This document shows positions 21,380-32,807 of a DNA stretch of 64,000 bases, piece after piece. Position 1 is the stretch's first letter. Each line of letters begins with the position of its first letter. Source of the DNA: Amorphophallus konjac (taxonomy: Eukaryota; Streptophyta; Magnoliopsida; Alismatales; Araceae); contig CM040120.1 of NCBI GenBank assembly GCA_022559845.1, forward strand, positions 308,982,740-309,046,739, given 5' to 3'. The notes beneath the pieces were generated by a model. That model searched no databases, was not told the origin of the DNA, and saw only the letters and a program-made list of their open reading frames with translations. Both the position numbers and the translations under genes were made by a program.

Positions 21380-23308
21380 TGATGGGTGCGGATATAGAGA
21401 TAAATGTAGATCCAGAGAGGGGGTGAATGGATCTTCTTAAAACATTTCTCCCAATTTAAGATGTATAGAGAAATTATGGCTTATTCAGTGGACACTTTCT
21501 CAAACACTAGAGATGCACGCCTAATCAACTACTTGGAATCATACACACGTAAGCTATCTAGGTGATTAGGAACAATCAATCTCACACGAGAAAGCATTCA
21601 ACAACACTGCACAAGATATTTTAGGTGGTTCGGTCAGTTGACCTACATCCACCCCATACTCCAACCAGAGTATGGCTTCCTGTTGACTCACAGCTTGAAA
21701 GATCGATGGGCCTCACAGCTTGCCTACAACCGCTGAGCAACACAGCTTGCTGTCCAGAGGAACCAATCCTCTGCAACGCTGACAAATAGCTTGACCCGCT
21801 GGGCTTTACAGCTTAGCCGACTATAGAAACCTCCTCTGTAACCGCTGACGAACAGCTTGAACGAGTGTCAAAGAAGAAAGAACAAAAGAACCAAAACATA
21901 GCAACAGAGGGCAGTCGATAAATCCAAACTAAAATGCTCACGCAAGAGCAAAGTGTCTCGGATCTGATCCAGAGAACACTACTTTAAACCTGATCTTCAA
22001 TGTACTGCTCTTGCTTCCCTTCAAGCTCTTCTCTCTCTCTCTTTCGATCTCTTTTCTTTTTCAGGTGCTCGATCTCCTTTTTCTCTCACTGATTCTCTTT
22101 CTATATCGTGCTCACCTCTTCTTCTACTTCCTTTCCTTTTTCATGAGCATCAGATGAGGGGCATGTGCTTTCCACGATTCCCACCCAAATGCCTTGGCCC
22201 ACGTGGCAGCATCCTAGCTCAATGCTTTCCACGTGTCTCGATCCTGGCACCTCCTCCACTCTTAGATCACGTGCCACTTTAGAAGTTACGATCACTTGGC
22301 CTCAATTCTATGGAGAGAAAATCTATGTCAGGAAAATAGTAGTCATTAGGTCAAACACCTTGTAGGCAGAGTTATGCATGCACGGACTCGTATATGAATA
22401 AGTCAACATGCACAGACTTGATGCATATATTAGGCAAGTCACACACATAGACCATCGGTGTATATAATGAGGTATGCACAGACTCACTATGGTTATAGGG
22501 CAAAGAAATGCACAGACTAGGTGTGGGTGCATCCTGCAAGAGTGCACTATGTGCCAAACCCCAAGATGCATAGACCTTTCGATGTGTACAAATGAGAACG
22601 TGCACCGATGTTGGTATGTAGACCAAGCAAAAGCTTGCACCGATCTCCTATGAACTAAGTATGCACGGACCAACCATTGCACCGACTGGAGCTATAGGGA
22701 ATAGCACGGACTTTGTATATACAAGGCAAAAGCTGCACTGACATAGAATGCTATGACCTACCTTGAACTGACTTTGCTCGTGCGAGAGATAGATGTTGCA
22801 CCGACCTTATTAAGCCTAGACTACGCATGAACAGAGATATGCACTAACTCTAACCATTGGATTGCACACACTTAGTGAGCATCATATGCACTGACCTAGT
22901 ATGCATTATGCAAGAGACTTGCACAAACATAGGCTATATGCAGTGCAGGATATGCACGGACTCTCATATGAAGAACGAGAAACATGCACCGACTATGTAT
23001 AACATACAAGAACACATGCATCGACTATGAACACATTGCACCGACCCTGAATATGCAAACAACTAAGACGTATGCAGTCGTTATCTGCCAAATAACGTGG
23101 TATGCACAGACCTGACTATGCACTGACTTCTTCAACCTATGCATGGACTTTATGCAACAAACGCAAGGTACCCAGACCTTGTATGCTGAAGGATTCAATT
23201 GTGCACAAACATACATTTTATATGAGATGGTCAAAATGCAAACAAATTTATGCAATCCAGACTTCACATGACTCATAGATTGTCATTATTAAAACTAGGG
23301 TTCCAACA
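21380..23308 (-). repeat. 3' LTR of Copia element 2 (1929 bp)
   Basis: In plus coordinates it runs tgatgggtgcgg ... gggttccaaca; on the minus strand that is TGTTGGAACCC ... CATCA. It includes a C/T-rich leader (ttctctctctctcttt, about 22027-22045) and an array of more than 20 tgcac(c/g/a)gac motifs between 22377 and 23150. Confidence 0.9.
22377..23150 (-). repeat. Array of GTC(G/C/T)GTGCA motifs in Copia 2 LTR
   Basis: Written on the plus strand, tgcaccgac, tgcacggac, tgcacagac and tgcactgac occur more than 20 times at irregular spacing (for example 22379, 22409, 22476, 22508, 22662, 22678, 22797, 22951, 22985, 23036, 23102, 23117). The same array is in the right LTR (30310-31085), and three copies lie in the spacer at 26628-26705. 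No such density occurs elsewhere in the window. Confidence 0.85.
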
Positions 23309-23321
23309 ATCTCCCCCTTTT
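23309..23321 (-). other. Polypurine tract of Copia element 2
   Basis: On the minus strand CAAAAAGGGGGAGAT directly precedes the TGTTGG start of the 3' LTR. It is nearly identical to the tract of element 1. Further GGGGGAG tracts lie at about 23590 and 23653. Confidence 0.85.
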
Positions 23322-23795
23322 TGATGATGACAACTATAATTCATGTATGATTGAGACAAATAGAGAATTTATTTGTTGACATGTATGGCAAAGATAACAT
23401 TCAACATAAAACATGCATCCAACACAAATATGCACTATGTAGAAGTTACATTTCTATGTACAGTAAGAGAACACAGACTAGTGTCTGAGTGAACTATCTC
23501 ATTCAACATTTTTACATCAGAAACCTGAAAGAAAAGCTGTCCATCAGAAAACTATAAACTTCCATACATGTCCATATCCACCACAAAATATTCTCCCCCT
23601 TTGTCATGATCAAAAAGAATGGGGAAATCTTGGGAATCATTGACCTCTAAAACTCCCCCTATCTCTAGGAGGATGTGCACTGCTGGAACCAGGGGTTAAA
23701 GATCTGTGCTGAAGGTTTCTCAAGAATTCTAACAGGTCATCTAGCTTTTGATGTACTGAATACCCAAGTTTGTCCACTAGAGAGGTGGTAGAATC

Positions 23796-25283
23796 TTACT
23801 TTGAAAGAGTTTGTTTAATGGTCTTTGAGAGGGTCTCCAATTCAGACTGAACATCTCGAAATTTGTTGACGACTTCAGGCTGACAGGCTGTAATATTGTT
23901 CAATGAATTCTTTATCAACTTAAATTCAATCTTCAGATCAAAAGTGTGGCTCAGGATTTGAGCAAGCTTGGTGAAAGTAGAGAGTTGTGTATCTTGAATC
24001 TTGCTTACCATGTCACCAACTCTAGTACTAATTCCCATAAGAGATTCCAAGATCTCTCGGACTGCTGCATCAGTTTTGTGTTTGGCAGTCAAAAACTCAA
24101 CCCCTTGGGTCTTCACAACTCTTTCCAAATGCTGCAATCGGGCATCTACTCTGTCCAGTTGAACGGTATTGAACAGAAACTGTTTATTCATCAATTCATG
24201 TTGGTTCAACACTATCTCAGTCAGATTAGACAGCATCTGTGCGATATTAGGCTCAGCACTAGGTCTCGGTGAACTAAAAGTAGATGCACTCGACTCTGGA
24301 AATTCAGTAAAGTACTCATGCTGTGGTTCAGGAGATGAAGTAGGTGGTATACCAAGATTGATTACTCCTCCGAAATGTGGACCATATTCGGGAGCTTGAG
24401 CAAATGACATTCTTGGATATAATCTGAAGTGAGGGGCAGGACCCATAACATATTCCTGTAAGTCCTCCTCAGCCACTCCTTGAGCTGGTGGAATTTCTTC
24501 ACCATGTTGAGGAGCTCCTATCTCTATCTCTTGAATTCCCTGGGGAACACCTTCATCTTGTGCCTCTCCCTCCTCTTGTTCTTCCATTTCAACCTCTATC
24601 TGAACTGGTTCTTCTGGCTGCTATTCACTAATCACTGGTTAAGCTAGTACTTCTTCTTCTTGTCCAAATTTATCAAATATTTCATCAATAGATTGATCCA
24701 ACTAGTGCTTAATTTGAACTTCAGAAAGATTGAGCTCGTCAACTTCCTGTTCTAGCTGCATGTCTTTAAGATGCTTCTCAGCTGGTATCTCAGCACCTTG
24801 TTCAGATTCTCTCACAATACTTTCAGGCTGTACACTGGTGTGACTTCTCTTCTTTCTTCCAGATGCCTCTTCGCTTGGCTCATCTTTAACTTCTTCTTGG
24901 GGAAAAATCTATGCAGCCTTCCTTTTTCCTTTGGTAGAAGCGTCCTGAATGGGTTCAGAAGGAGCTTCCTTTGCATGCAGCTCTTCAGACATACTGACTT
25001 GAGGAGTTGTGGGCGGTTGCTCCTCAGAAGACTTCTTCTTCCCCTTGCTCTCTATTGCCGAAGAAGACAAGGTGAAGGCAATAAGAAGAGAAGGACGAGA
25101 GGTAGAGAGGGAATGGACGAGATGAGAAGAGGGAAGGCTGGAGAGGCGGGCTTGCAAGCTGAACTCGAGAGAGATGAACACGAGAGCGGGAGGATGCTTC
25201 GGCTTCAAAAGAGTGGGTATGATGGGTGAGGCAAGTAGGGTTACGTAAATACAAGAGACACTGCCAACTTTACCAATATTCAA
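23796..25283 (-). pseudogene. Env-position ORF of Copia element 2, shortened
   Basis: From about 25240 the N-terminus is basic and Ser/Pro-rich (ESKGKKKSSEEQPPTTPQVS, DASTKGKRKAA) as in element 1, then after stops near 24909 an acidic linker leads into the frame 24587-23796: EEQEEGEAQDEGVPQ, RLYPRMSFAQAPEYGPHFGG, a helical segment HELMNKQFLFNTVQLDRVDA, FLTAKHKTDAAVREILESLM and a coiled-coil end (VQSELETLSKTIKQTLSK). The helical end corresponds to FLHDKHKSDERLKNFMTSLI of element 1. The folded middle domain present in element 1 is absent. Stops break the linker. No membrane segment is visible in the acidic and coiled-coil parts. Confidence 0.7.
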
Positions 25284-27057
25284 TATTTAATACCCAAACT
25301 ACCCCTTACTTAAAATAAAATGCCTTTCTACGCAGAAATGCGATTTTCGACATATGAGATTATATCTTAAAGCGCTATTCTCCACAAGTTATCCCTGATA
25401 ATCAATGGAAACGAGATAGCTTAATCAAGGAAACAACCCAGTTAAGGAGATCATTAATCTTACTAGCTCCCTTTTATTAGCCAATTACAGATTGACAAAC
25501 CCAAAATTTTATATTGACATTAAACCAGTCTAAATTTTCTGAAGGAACCATAGGGTCAACCATGTTTTAATTGATCTTTTGCAAAAGGAGATTTTTGTTG
25601 AACATTTCAGTATAACTGCCCTTTCTTACTCAAGGAAACATGTTGATCAAATACCAGAGTCCCTGGTTACTCAGAGTAGTTTACCTTTATGTCTCAGAAT
25701 TTTTTGTTGAACAGAGATAGCATTCATTATCATGACTTGACCTCTGAATTTCTTTGAGACAGATGATCAGTTTCTCAAATAATATGCCATTGCTCTGCTA
25801 CATTCAATTTTTATTTAATGGCGTATTCCCCGTTCTTTTGTTAGAATTTGTTTTAGACATTACTTAAGGACAATATAAAAATTCGATTTTCTATCAAATT
25901 GGTTTATTACTGAGGACTTTCAGATTTTTGATGTCCTACTGAGTAATTTCCAATTTGGGCTATTTTAAGACCATTGAGGTATCTTCCAGGATTAATTATG
26001 AGAGCTTTTAGGCTAAGATTTAATATTCATACACTAAAAATCACACCTCAGTTAAGATCAGCAATTTGTTCTTAGTTCAGAGTGATCTTAGTAGTTAATT
26101 ATTGAAAATAAGTAAAGGGGACAGTATTCAGATATTACTCCCCCTGACTAGCTCATTCTATGAATTTCTTGAAGACATATGTGAATAATGAATGGAGACA
26201 AAGAACAAAGTGATGTAGGAGAAGACCAGTCATGAGCAGGGTTAAGACTAAAGGCTGGATAGCACAAATCCAAAAGCACACCCTGAATGACCATCAACAT
26301 GTAACCACCCATCTCTATAAACCATCAAACATACAGCCTTCGAGAAATCAGTGTATCCAAAAGCCCAAATCACAACCATTTGACCTCTCATCTTAGACCA
26401 GATTCAAGCTGACTCCAAGGTCAATACCACAACAGCAGAACCTTGCAATTCATCAAATACAGAAAGCTAACTTTCTAAGCAGTAAAAAATCACTGACCAA
26501 AACATGTATTCGATATCAGACAAGCACAGCTCCCCCTCAACAAGTGCAGAGATTTCAAACAATCACTATTTGATTCTCTTAAAGTACACAGATATGTATC
26601 AACATTATATGCATTCTACAGACACATGCACAGACCCATTTATGTTATGACATACAAAAAATTGCACCGACCTCATCTGGCTCGAGGCAACAGATGCACC
26701 GAGTTTATATGCATGCAGCCAGTTGAAGCACAGAGGAAACATGAATGCATACAGATTAGAAATAAATTCAGCATATCTTCAATGAATATGGGCACACACA
26801 ACTCAAAGTGTGAACAGATAAACTCATGTGCCTCAATGCAAATGTCAAAACAAATAAAAGAGCATATATGCATGAAACTTTTGACCAATCAGATTTAACA
26901 TGATATGCAGTTAAAAATATGTTCCTAAAGAATTCAATTGAATAGATGTGAAGAATGCAAAACGTTACCTGAATGGAGTTTTACCAATTTGGGTGCCTTG
27001 GTTTATTTACCCCTTTTTTATTCTCCAGCCCTAAGGCACACTTGCAAGAATAGGTCC
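25284..27057 (-). other. Spacer of Copia element 2
   Basis: Non-coding and AT-rich. Read on the minus strand it carries the block gagtaaccagggactct followed by gtttccttgagt (about 25690-25630), shared with element 1, internal GGGGGAG tracts near 26530 and 26147, and three tgcac(c/a)ga motifs at 26628-26705. Pol would be expected upstream of this spacer but is absent: gag ends at 27058. Confidence 0.65.
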
Positions 27058-29179
27058 TTATTTTGCATATTTAGGAACCCAAGAAATCTTGGGTCCTAAA
27101 TTGTCAGTGGCACCTCTAGAGGGTGCTTTCCACATTTTCTGAGCAAATAAATCATCTGACTTAATCATAAAACAGTTAGACATTGAATGTCCTAACTGAC
27201 CACAATAATAACATGAAACAATAGAGTTTAAATTCTTTTTATGCACATTATTATAAGCATGTAATCTTTGTACATAATCATGAAAATTTCTGTTATTTGC
27301 ATGGACATTTTGTTTTTCATAACTTGCCAACCAGCATTCAGAAGCTCGATGGCCAGGTTTTCCACAGTTAAAGCATCCAAAGTATTTTTCCTTAGACACA
27401 ACTTTATTTCTGCAAAAATCAATTTTGTTTATAGGGAATTTAACAAATTTAGAATTAAGTTTCTTTCCCTAAATATGCCAACCGTCCTGGACTGTGTGAC
27501 CATACTTCCCACATTCAAAATAGGAAGAAAATTTTCTTCTCTTAACCACTGACAAGCACTCACTAGCCAGATGGCCTGGCTTCCAACAGTTGGAACACAT
27601 AAGAGCTTTTCCGTTGAAAGAAAATTTATCTTTACCAAAGGCATTCTGTTTTGCAGGGAATCTAACATGTTTATAATGAGCTTTTCCCTAGGCATGCCAG
27701 CAATGGGCAGTAATGTGGCCCATCTTGCCACAATGAAAACATGAAATTTTCTTATTCTGAAATGCATGATTTTTAGGATAAGTTTTCCTAGCATGCATTT
27801 TACTGGCATTTAGATCATCCTTTTTTCTCAATTTGCAGTCATTCATCATATTGCCGAGCCTACCAAAGTAATGACATGAAATTCTCTTCTTGTGTGCATG
27901 AATATGAGTATTGGTATTGTGGACAGCATGCACATTTTTAACATGAGTGTGTGTAGGCTTGTTCTGCATATGTCCATTTCCTTCAGCTTTTTCGGTAGGT
28001 TTCTGACTTTTCTGAATAGTAGCAAGATTTGGATTTTTCTGTGCAGTGAATTGAAAAACCAATGGAGTTTAGATGCTGGTTTGTTCTGAGCTACTTACAA
28101 ATGATGTATGAATTTTGTTTCTAAAGCTCTTCTTATTTATTGGATTATACCCCAGCACCTCTTTCTGAAAATTCACTTTCATCCCCAGCAGCTTATCCAA
28201 ATTATCATGTCCTTCAACAAATTTTGAAAGAGAATTTTTTAGATCTTCAATTTCAGCTTGCAAAGTGGCAGCATCATGTTCACAGGAGATAACTTGTTGA
28301 TGCAGACAGTCATTGAGATTTTTAAAGATTCATTTTCTTGTTGAAGTTTTATTTCATTGTTTGTTTCCTTTTCCTCCAAAACATATTTTCCTTTTTCATA
28401 AGCCAGCCATCTTTCAGAAAAGACTGTATTAAGAACTATCAGCTTTTTATTCTGTTCTTCAAAATACTATTTTCTTCAATCAATTTATCCTGATATTCGA
28501 CTATTTCCTTTTTCTATTTAACCAATGACTCATTTTCTTCTTTCAAGGATCTAATTAGATTCTTCTGCATATTGTCATCCGAATCAAGGTCTTCAATTAG
28601 TTCCTTTAAGAAAGCACATACATTACATGAATTTTCATATTTAGCAAGTTTGTTTCTTAAACTCTCATTTTCAGATTTCAAATTTTCTTTTTCAGCTCTT
28701 AAGCGTGTAACTTCATGAATCATTTCTTTTCTCAACTTGTTCTTTTCTGATTTGACCCTATCATATTTATTCAGTAAATGCTCATTCATGGAGACTAAAT
28801 CATCATAGTTAAAATTCTCAGCTTCAGAATTTACTTGGGAGGATGAGTCCTCGGACTGATCTCTGACCATCAGGCACATTTCCTCATCTCCAACAGATCT
28901 TCCCAACATTATGTTGATGATAGCCGCTGCACTTCTGCATTCATTGACATATGGAACATAGTTAGAGTCTATTGCCCTTTTAGTTAGATCTAGGGCCTTT
29001 TTGTTTTCATCAAATTTATGTCTGTCTGAAGATTTCCATTGGGATTTGTCCTCTGGAACTTCATACGGACTTAGAGCTATAAGAATCTAAAGATCTGAAT
29101 CCACATGCATCACATAGTCTCTAAAGAAGCCATACCATCCATAAAAATTTGAACCGGTGTATACTGGAATTTCAGCCAT
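27058..29179 (-). pseudogene. gag: Copia element 2 gag with six zinc-knuckle-like repeats
   Basis: ATG at 29179; VYTGSNFYGWYGFFRDYVMH is the Copia gag N-terminus, broken by a TAG about 30 codons in. The central gag helical domain is missing: after CRSAAAIINIM the text jumps to GRSVGDEEMCLMVRDQSEDS, a region normally far downstream. A Lys/Glu/Leu-rich coiled coil follows (28870-28514 and on to 28069). Then six knuckle-like repeats are spaced across 27870-27190: CHYFGRLGNMMNDC, CFHCGKMGHITAHC, CSNCWKPGHLASEC, a YFECGKYGHTVQDGW remnant, CFNCGKPGHRASEC and CYYCGQLGHSMSNC. The first and fourth have lost zinc ligands. Frameshifts fall between the repeats. Confidence 0.82.
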
Positions 29180-29287
29180 GAATTCACTACAAATCAGATC
29201 AAGGGCGATGCAAAGAATTGGATCAAATCGGATCGCACTTAAACCAAATCAAGGAACGGATCTGCAGGTCGTTGGACCCTATGTGTA

Positions 29288-29306
29288 GGAACCCGCTCTG
29301 ATACCA
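29288..29306 (-). other. Primer binding site of Copia element 2
   Basis: On the minus strand TGGTATCAGAGCGGGTTCC lies just inside the 5' LTR end, complementary to initiator tRNA-Met. Confidence 0.9.
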
Positions 29307-29308
29307 AT

Positions 29309-31241
29309 TGATGGGTGTGGATATAGAGATATACGTAAATCCAGAGGGGGGTGAATGGATCTTCTTAAAACATTTCGCCCAATTTAAGATGTATAGAGAA
29401 ATTATGGCTTATTCAGTGGACACTTTCTCAAACACTAGAGATGCATGCCTAATCAACTACTTGGAATCATACACACGGAAGCTATCTAGGCGATTAGGAA
29501 CAATCAATCTCACACGAGAAAGCATTCAACCACACTGCACAAGATATTTTAGGTGGTTCGGTCAGCTGACCTACATCCACCCCATACTTCAACCAGAGTA
29601 TGGCTTCCTGCTGACTCACAGCTTGAAAGACCACTGGGCCTCACAGCTTGCCTACAACCGCTGAGCAACATAGCTTGCTATCCAGAGGAACCAATCCTCT
29701 GCAACGCTGACAAACAGCTTGACCCGCTGGGCTTTACAGCTTAGCCGACCAGAGGAAACCTCCTCTGCAACCGCTGACGAACAGCTTGAACGAGTGTCAA
29801 AGAAGAAAGAACAAAAGAACCAAAACACAGCAACAGAGGGCTGTCAATAAATCCAAACTAAAATGCTCACGCATGAGCAAAGTGTCTCGGATCTAATCCA
29901 GAGAACACTATTGAAAACCTGATCTTCAATGTATTGCTCTTCCTTCCCTTCAAGCTCTTCTCTCTCTCTCTCTCTTTCGATCTCTTTTCTTTTTCAGGTG
30001 CTCGATCTCCTTTTTCTCTCACTGATTCTCTTTTTGTATCGTGCTCACCTCTTCTTCTACTTCCTTTCCTTTTTCATGAGCATCAGATGAGGGGCGTGTG
30101 CTTTCCACGATTCCCGCCCAAATGCCTTGGCCCACGTGGCAGCATCCTAGCTCAATGCTTTCCACGTGTCTCGATCATGGCACCTCCTCCACTCTTGGAT
30201 CACGTGCCACTTTAGAAGTTACGATCACTTGGCCTCAGTTCTCTGGAGAGAAAATCTCTGTCAGAAAAATAGTAGTCATTAGGTCAAACACCTTGTAGGC
30301 AGAGTTGTGCATGCACGGACTCATATATGAATAAGTCAACATGCACAGACTTGATGCATATATTAGGCAAGTCACACACATAGACCATCGGTGTATATAA
30401 TGAGGTATGCACATACTCACTGTGGTTATAGGGCAAAGAAATGCACAGACTAGGTGTGGGTGCATCCTGCAAGAGTGCACTATGTGCCAAACCCCAAGAT
30501 GCATAGACCTTTCGATATGTACAAATGAGACCGTGCACCGATGTTGGTATGTAGACCAAGCAAAAGCTTGCATCGATCTCCTATGAACTAAGTATGCACG
30601 GACCAACCATTGCACCGACCGGAGCTATAGGGAATAGCACGGACTTTGTATATACAAGGCGAAAGCTGCACTGACATAGAATGCTATGATCTACCTTGCA
30701 CCAACTTTGCTCGTGCAAGAGATAGATGTTGCACCAACCTTATTGAGCCTAGACTACGCATGAACAGAGATATGCACTGACTCTAACCATTGGAATGCAC
30801 ACACTTAGTGAGCATCATATGCACTGACTTAGTATGCATTATGCAAGAGACTTGCATAGACATAGGCTATATGCAGTGCAGGATATGCACGGACTCTCAT
30901 ATGAAGAACGAGAAACATGCACCGACTATGTATAACATACAAGAACACATGCATCGACTATGAACACATTGCATCGACCCTGAATATGCAAACAACTAAG
31001 ACGTATGCAGTCATTATCTGCCAAATAACGTGGTATGCACAGACCTGACTATGCACTGACTTCTTCAACCTATGCATGGACTTTATGCCACAAACGCAAG
31101 GTACCCAGACTTTGTATGTTGAAGGATTCAATTGTGCACAGACATACATTTTATATGAGATGATCAAAATGCAAACAAATTTATGCAATCCAGACTTCAC
31201 ATGACTCATAGATTGTCATCATTAAAACTAGGGTTCCAATA
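29309..31241 (-). repeat. 5' LTR of Copia element 2 (1933 bp)
   Basis: Matches 21380-23308 along its whole length. Its outer end reads ccaata where the other LTR has ccaaca, a single transition in the terminal TGTTGG. It carries the same motif array. Confidence 0.9.
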
Positions 31242-31853
31242 TCATCGGGATGTTTCTAGAGGGGCTTCTACCTGCTTCGACGCAGAAGCGTGCATGGTCA
31301 ATTCACCCACTTGCCTCTTCAGAGCTTCAATCTCTTGCCGATATGCATGAAGCAGCAACAGCATCATTGCTGGATAAGGGGCGGATGGGCTAGGAGCTTG
31401 GCCTCCCCCTTCCATTGGAGTATCTAGAAGAGGTGGTGGCATTTCCTTTTCATCTTCAGTGGTGATGACGTTTGCCGCCATGGCGGCCACATCTGGGCTT
31501 ATTTCACCAGCGAGGGCTTGCATTATCTCAGCCACGGCTCTTCTTCTTCTAGTGATGGGACCCGGCTTGTCAGCAAGCCTAGTCACTTCTTCTTGGTCTT
31601 CAGGGAGGACCCCGTAATGACCGGCCATATTGCAGGTGTGCACCTACAGATTCTTGTTTCTTCGGGTCACCTTCCTGGTTGACTGTCCAGGGAAAGTTAA
31701 CATGTCAAACACCGATATTCTCGACGCAACTTCTTCACAGAGGGGTGGCCCATAGCATCCTGACTCCGCATCCTCGATGTCTTCCAGGTTGATCTGTTGC
31801 CCCCGATTTCTTTCGGCATCATTCACGGCTTCTAAGAGTCGTTGTGTCCCCAA
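31242..31853 (-). pseudogene. gag: Tat (minus) gag N-terminal part, 5' side of the Copia 2 insertion
   Basis: From 31853: QRLLEAVNDAERNRGQQINL, CEEVASRISVFDMLTFPGQS and TRRNKNL followed by a stop (31644), then HTCNMAGHYGVLPEDQEEVT, PGPITRRRRAVAEIMQALAG, MLLLLHAYRQEIEALKRQVG and PLETSR, ending in TGA at the insertion site. The part from PITRRRR to the end matches the plus-strand fragment at 45157-45480 (VTRRRRVTIKAIQA, MMILLQEYKQKIEMPKR), confirming that both derive from one gag family. Confidence 0.82.
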
Positions 31854-32012
31854 GAGGGTATTTTCGAGGCCGCGGAGGTATCCTCTTACGACCTAAGTGA
31901 TGTCATCTTCCCCATTGGTGGGGCAGACCATTGGAGATGGCACTCTAACTTGTACCGGTGGTTTGTAGGCAAGGCACTTCCGCTCGGAGCTCTCGCCATA
32001 TCTTCCTTCATT

Positions 32013-32714
32013 TCAATAAATATTCGCCTGCCGGCCATGGGCACGGAAGGCTGGTCTTTGAGATGCCCAGACTGGTGCCTTGGTCTTTTCTTCTTTCTCT
32101 TCTTTTTCTTCCTTCTTGAGCTTGTTAGTCCTGACGGGCTCGTGTTGAATTGGGGCTGGGGCCCGCCGCTTGGGCACCCATACTTGTTTGAACTTTGTCT
32201 GCTTTGGGGCAGACCCTTGCTTCTGTTTGGACCTGGGGTGGTCCACTTTTCCTTGGGCGAGTACGTGGAACCGATTGTGCACCGGAACTATTGGGATCAC
32301 CCTGTCGGGCAGAATGGTAGCCTGGCGGCCATTCAGAAATACTCGGACTCCTCCGATCATAACGTATTTGCCCGAGGTGGATAGCTGGCCTTGCAGTGTA
32401 CCGGCAGTCTTCGTAGCCGCCCTCCTAGCAGCTAGAGTGCGCTTCTTCCTTACATCAGCATGGTGGACAAAGCAGCCCACCGCCTTCAGTTCCTCAAGTG
32501 TCACCTCCGCGGGGGCGACAGGCTCGTCCTCCTGGATCTCCAAGAGGTTCACGAACATGACCCCAAGGAAGTTGGGGAAACCAACAACCAGGGGAAAATT
32601 GTCGAATTGGATTAGCACAGCCGATAGCCATGCTCCGCATGGCCTACAACCACCAAGGGACCGAAGGTGACGGCCATTGGTTTCTTCAGAAATTAATCCC
32701 TCCTGCAATTTCAA
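32013..32714 (-). CDS. ORF upstream of gag in Tat (minus), function unknown
   Basis: An open frame of 233 codons on the minus strand lies before gag. An N-terminal part (LIQFDNFPLVVGFPNFLGVM, EEDEPVAPAEVTLEELKAVG-like acidic sequence) leads to HHADVRKKRTLAARRAATKT, RVFLNGRQATILPDRVIPIV and a very basic tail (KTKAPVWASQRPAF after a Lys/Glu run). Ogre-type Tat elements carry an extra ORF upstream of gag, and position and size fit, but I do not recognise a domain. It may also be the 5' part of gag itself, since the text runs on towards RYLRGLENTLLG-like sequence near 31860. Stops lie between it and 31853. Confidence 0.5.
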   Translation of the reverse strand: MKLQEGLISEETNGRHLRSLGGCRPCGAWLSAVLIQFDNFPLVVGFPNFLGVMFVNLLEIQEDEPVAPAEVTLEELKAVGCFVHHADVRKKRTLAARRAATKTAGTLQGQLSTSGKYVMIGGVRVFLNGRQATILPDRVIPIVPVHNRFHVLAQGKVDHPRSKQKQGSAPKQTKFKQVWVPKRRAPAPIQHEPVRTNKLKKEEKEEKEEKTKAPVWASQRPAFRAHGRQANIY

Positions 32715-32785
32715 ATTACGGAAGTTAAAATATTGGAAAAGGTCGTCGGGCCCCTAATCCTGGCGAGGAGATGAGAGGAGATCTA

Positions 32786-32804
32786 AGTTCCACCGGGCCT
32801 GCCA
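32786..32804 (-). other. Candidate primer binding site of Tat (minus)
   Basis: On the minus strand TTGGCAGGCCCGGTGGAAC follows ccaacaag. The spacing and the tTGGC...GGTGGAA form resemble Tat/Athila primer sites. It is weakly supported because the second LTR is missing and cannot confirm the LTR end at 32808. Confidence 0.4.
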
Positions 32805-32807
32805 ACT

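Larger units (their letters stand above)
21380..31241 (-). mobile_element. SIRE-like Copia element 2 lacking pol (minus)
   Basis: Complete on both ends: left LTR 21380-23308 (3' LTR on the minus strand), right LTR 29309-31241 (5' LTR), primer site 29306-29288 and polypurine tract 23309-23321, with TSD tcacc/tcatc. The two LTRs differ by a few percent by eye. The interior holds gag (29179-27058), a non-coding spacer and a shortened env-position ORF (25283-23796). No protease, integrase, RT or RNase H motif is present in any frame, so it depended on other elements for movement. The relatively high LTR identity implies that it moved in this form or lost pol after insertion; the former needs a trans-acting helper such as an intact relative of element 1. 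Confidence 0.92.

Noticed and set aside
26626..26898. Small protein frames in the Copia 2 spacer
   Set aside because: Driven by the tgcac repeats and AT-rich sequence; no conservation with element 1.
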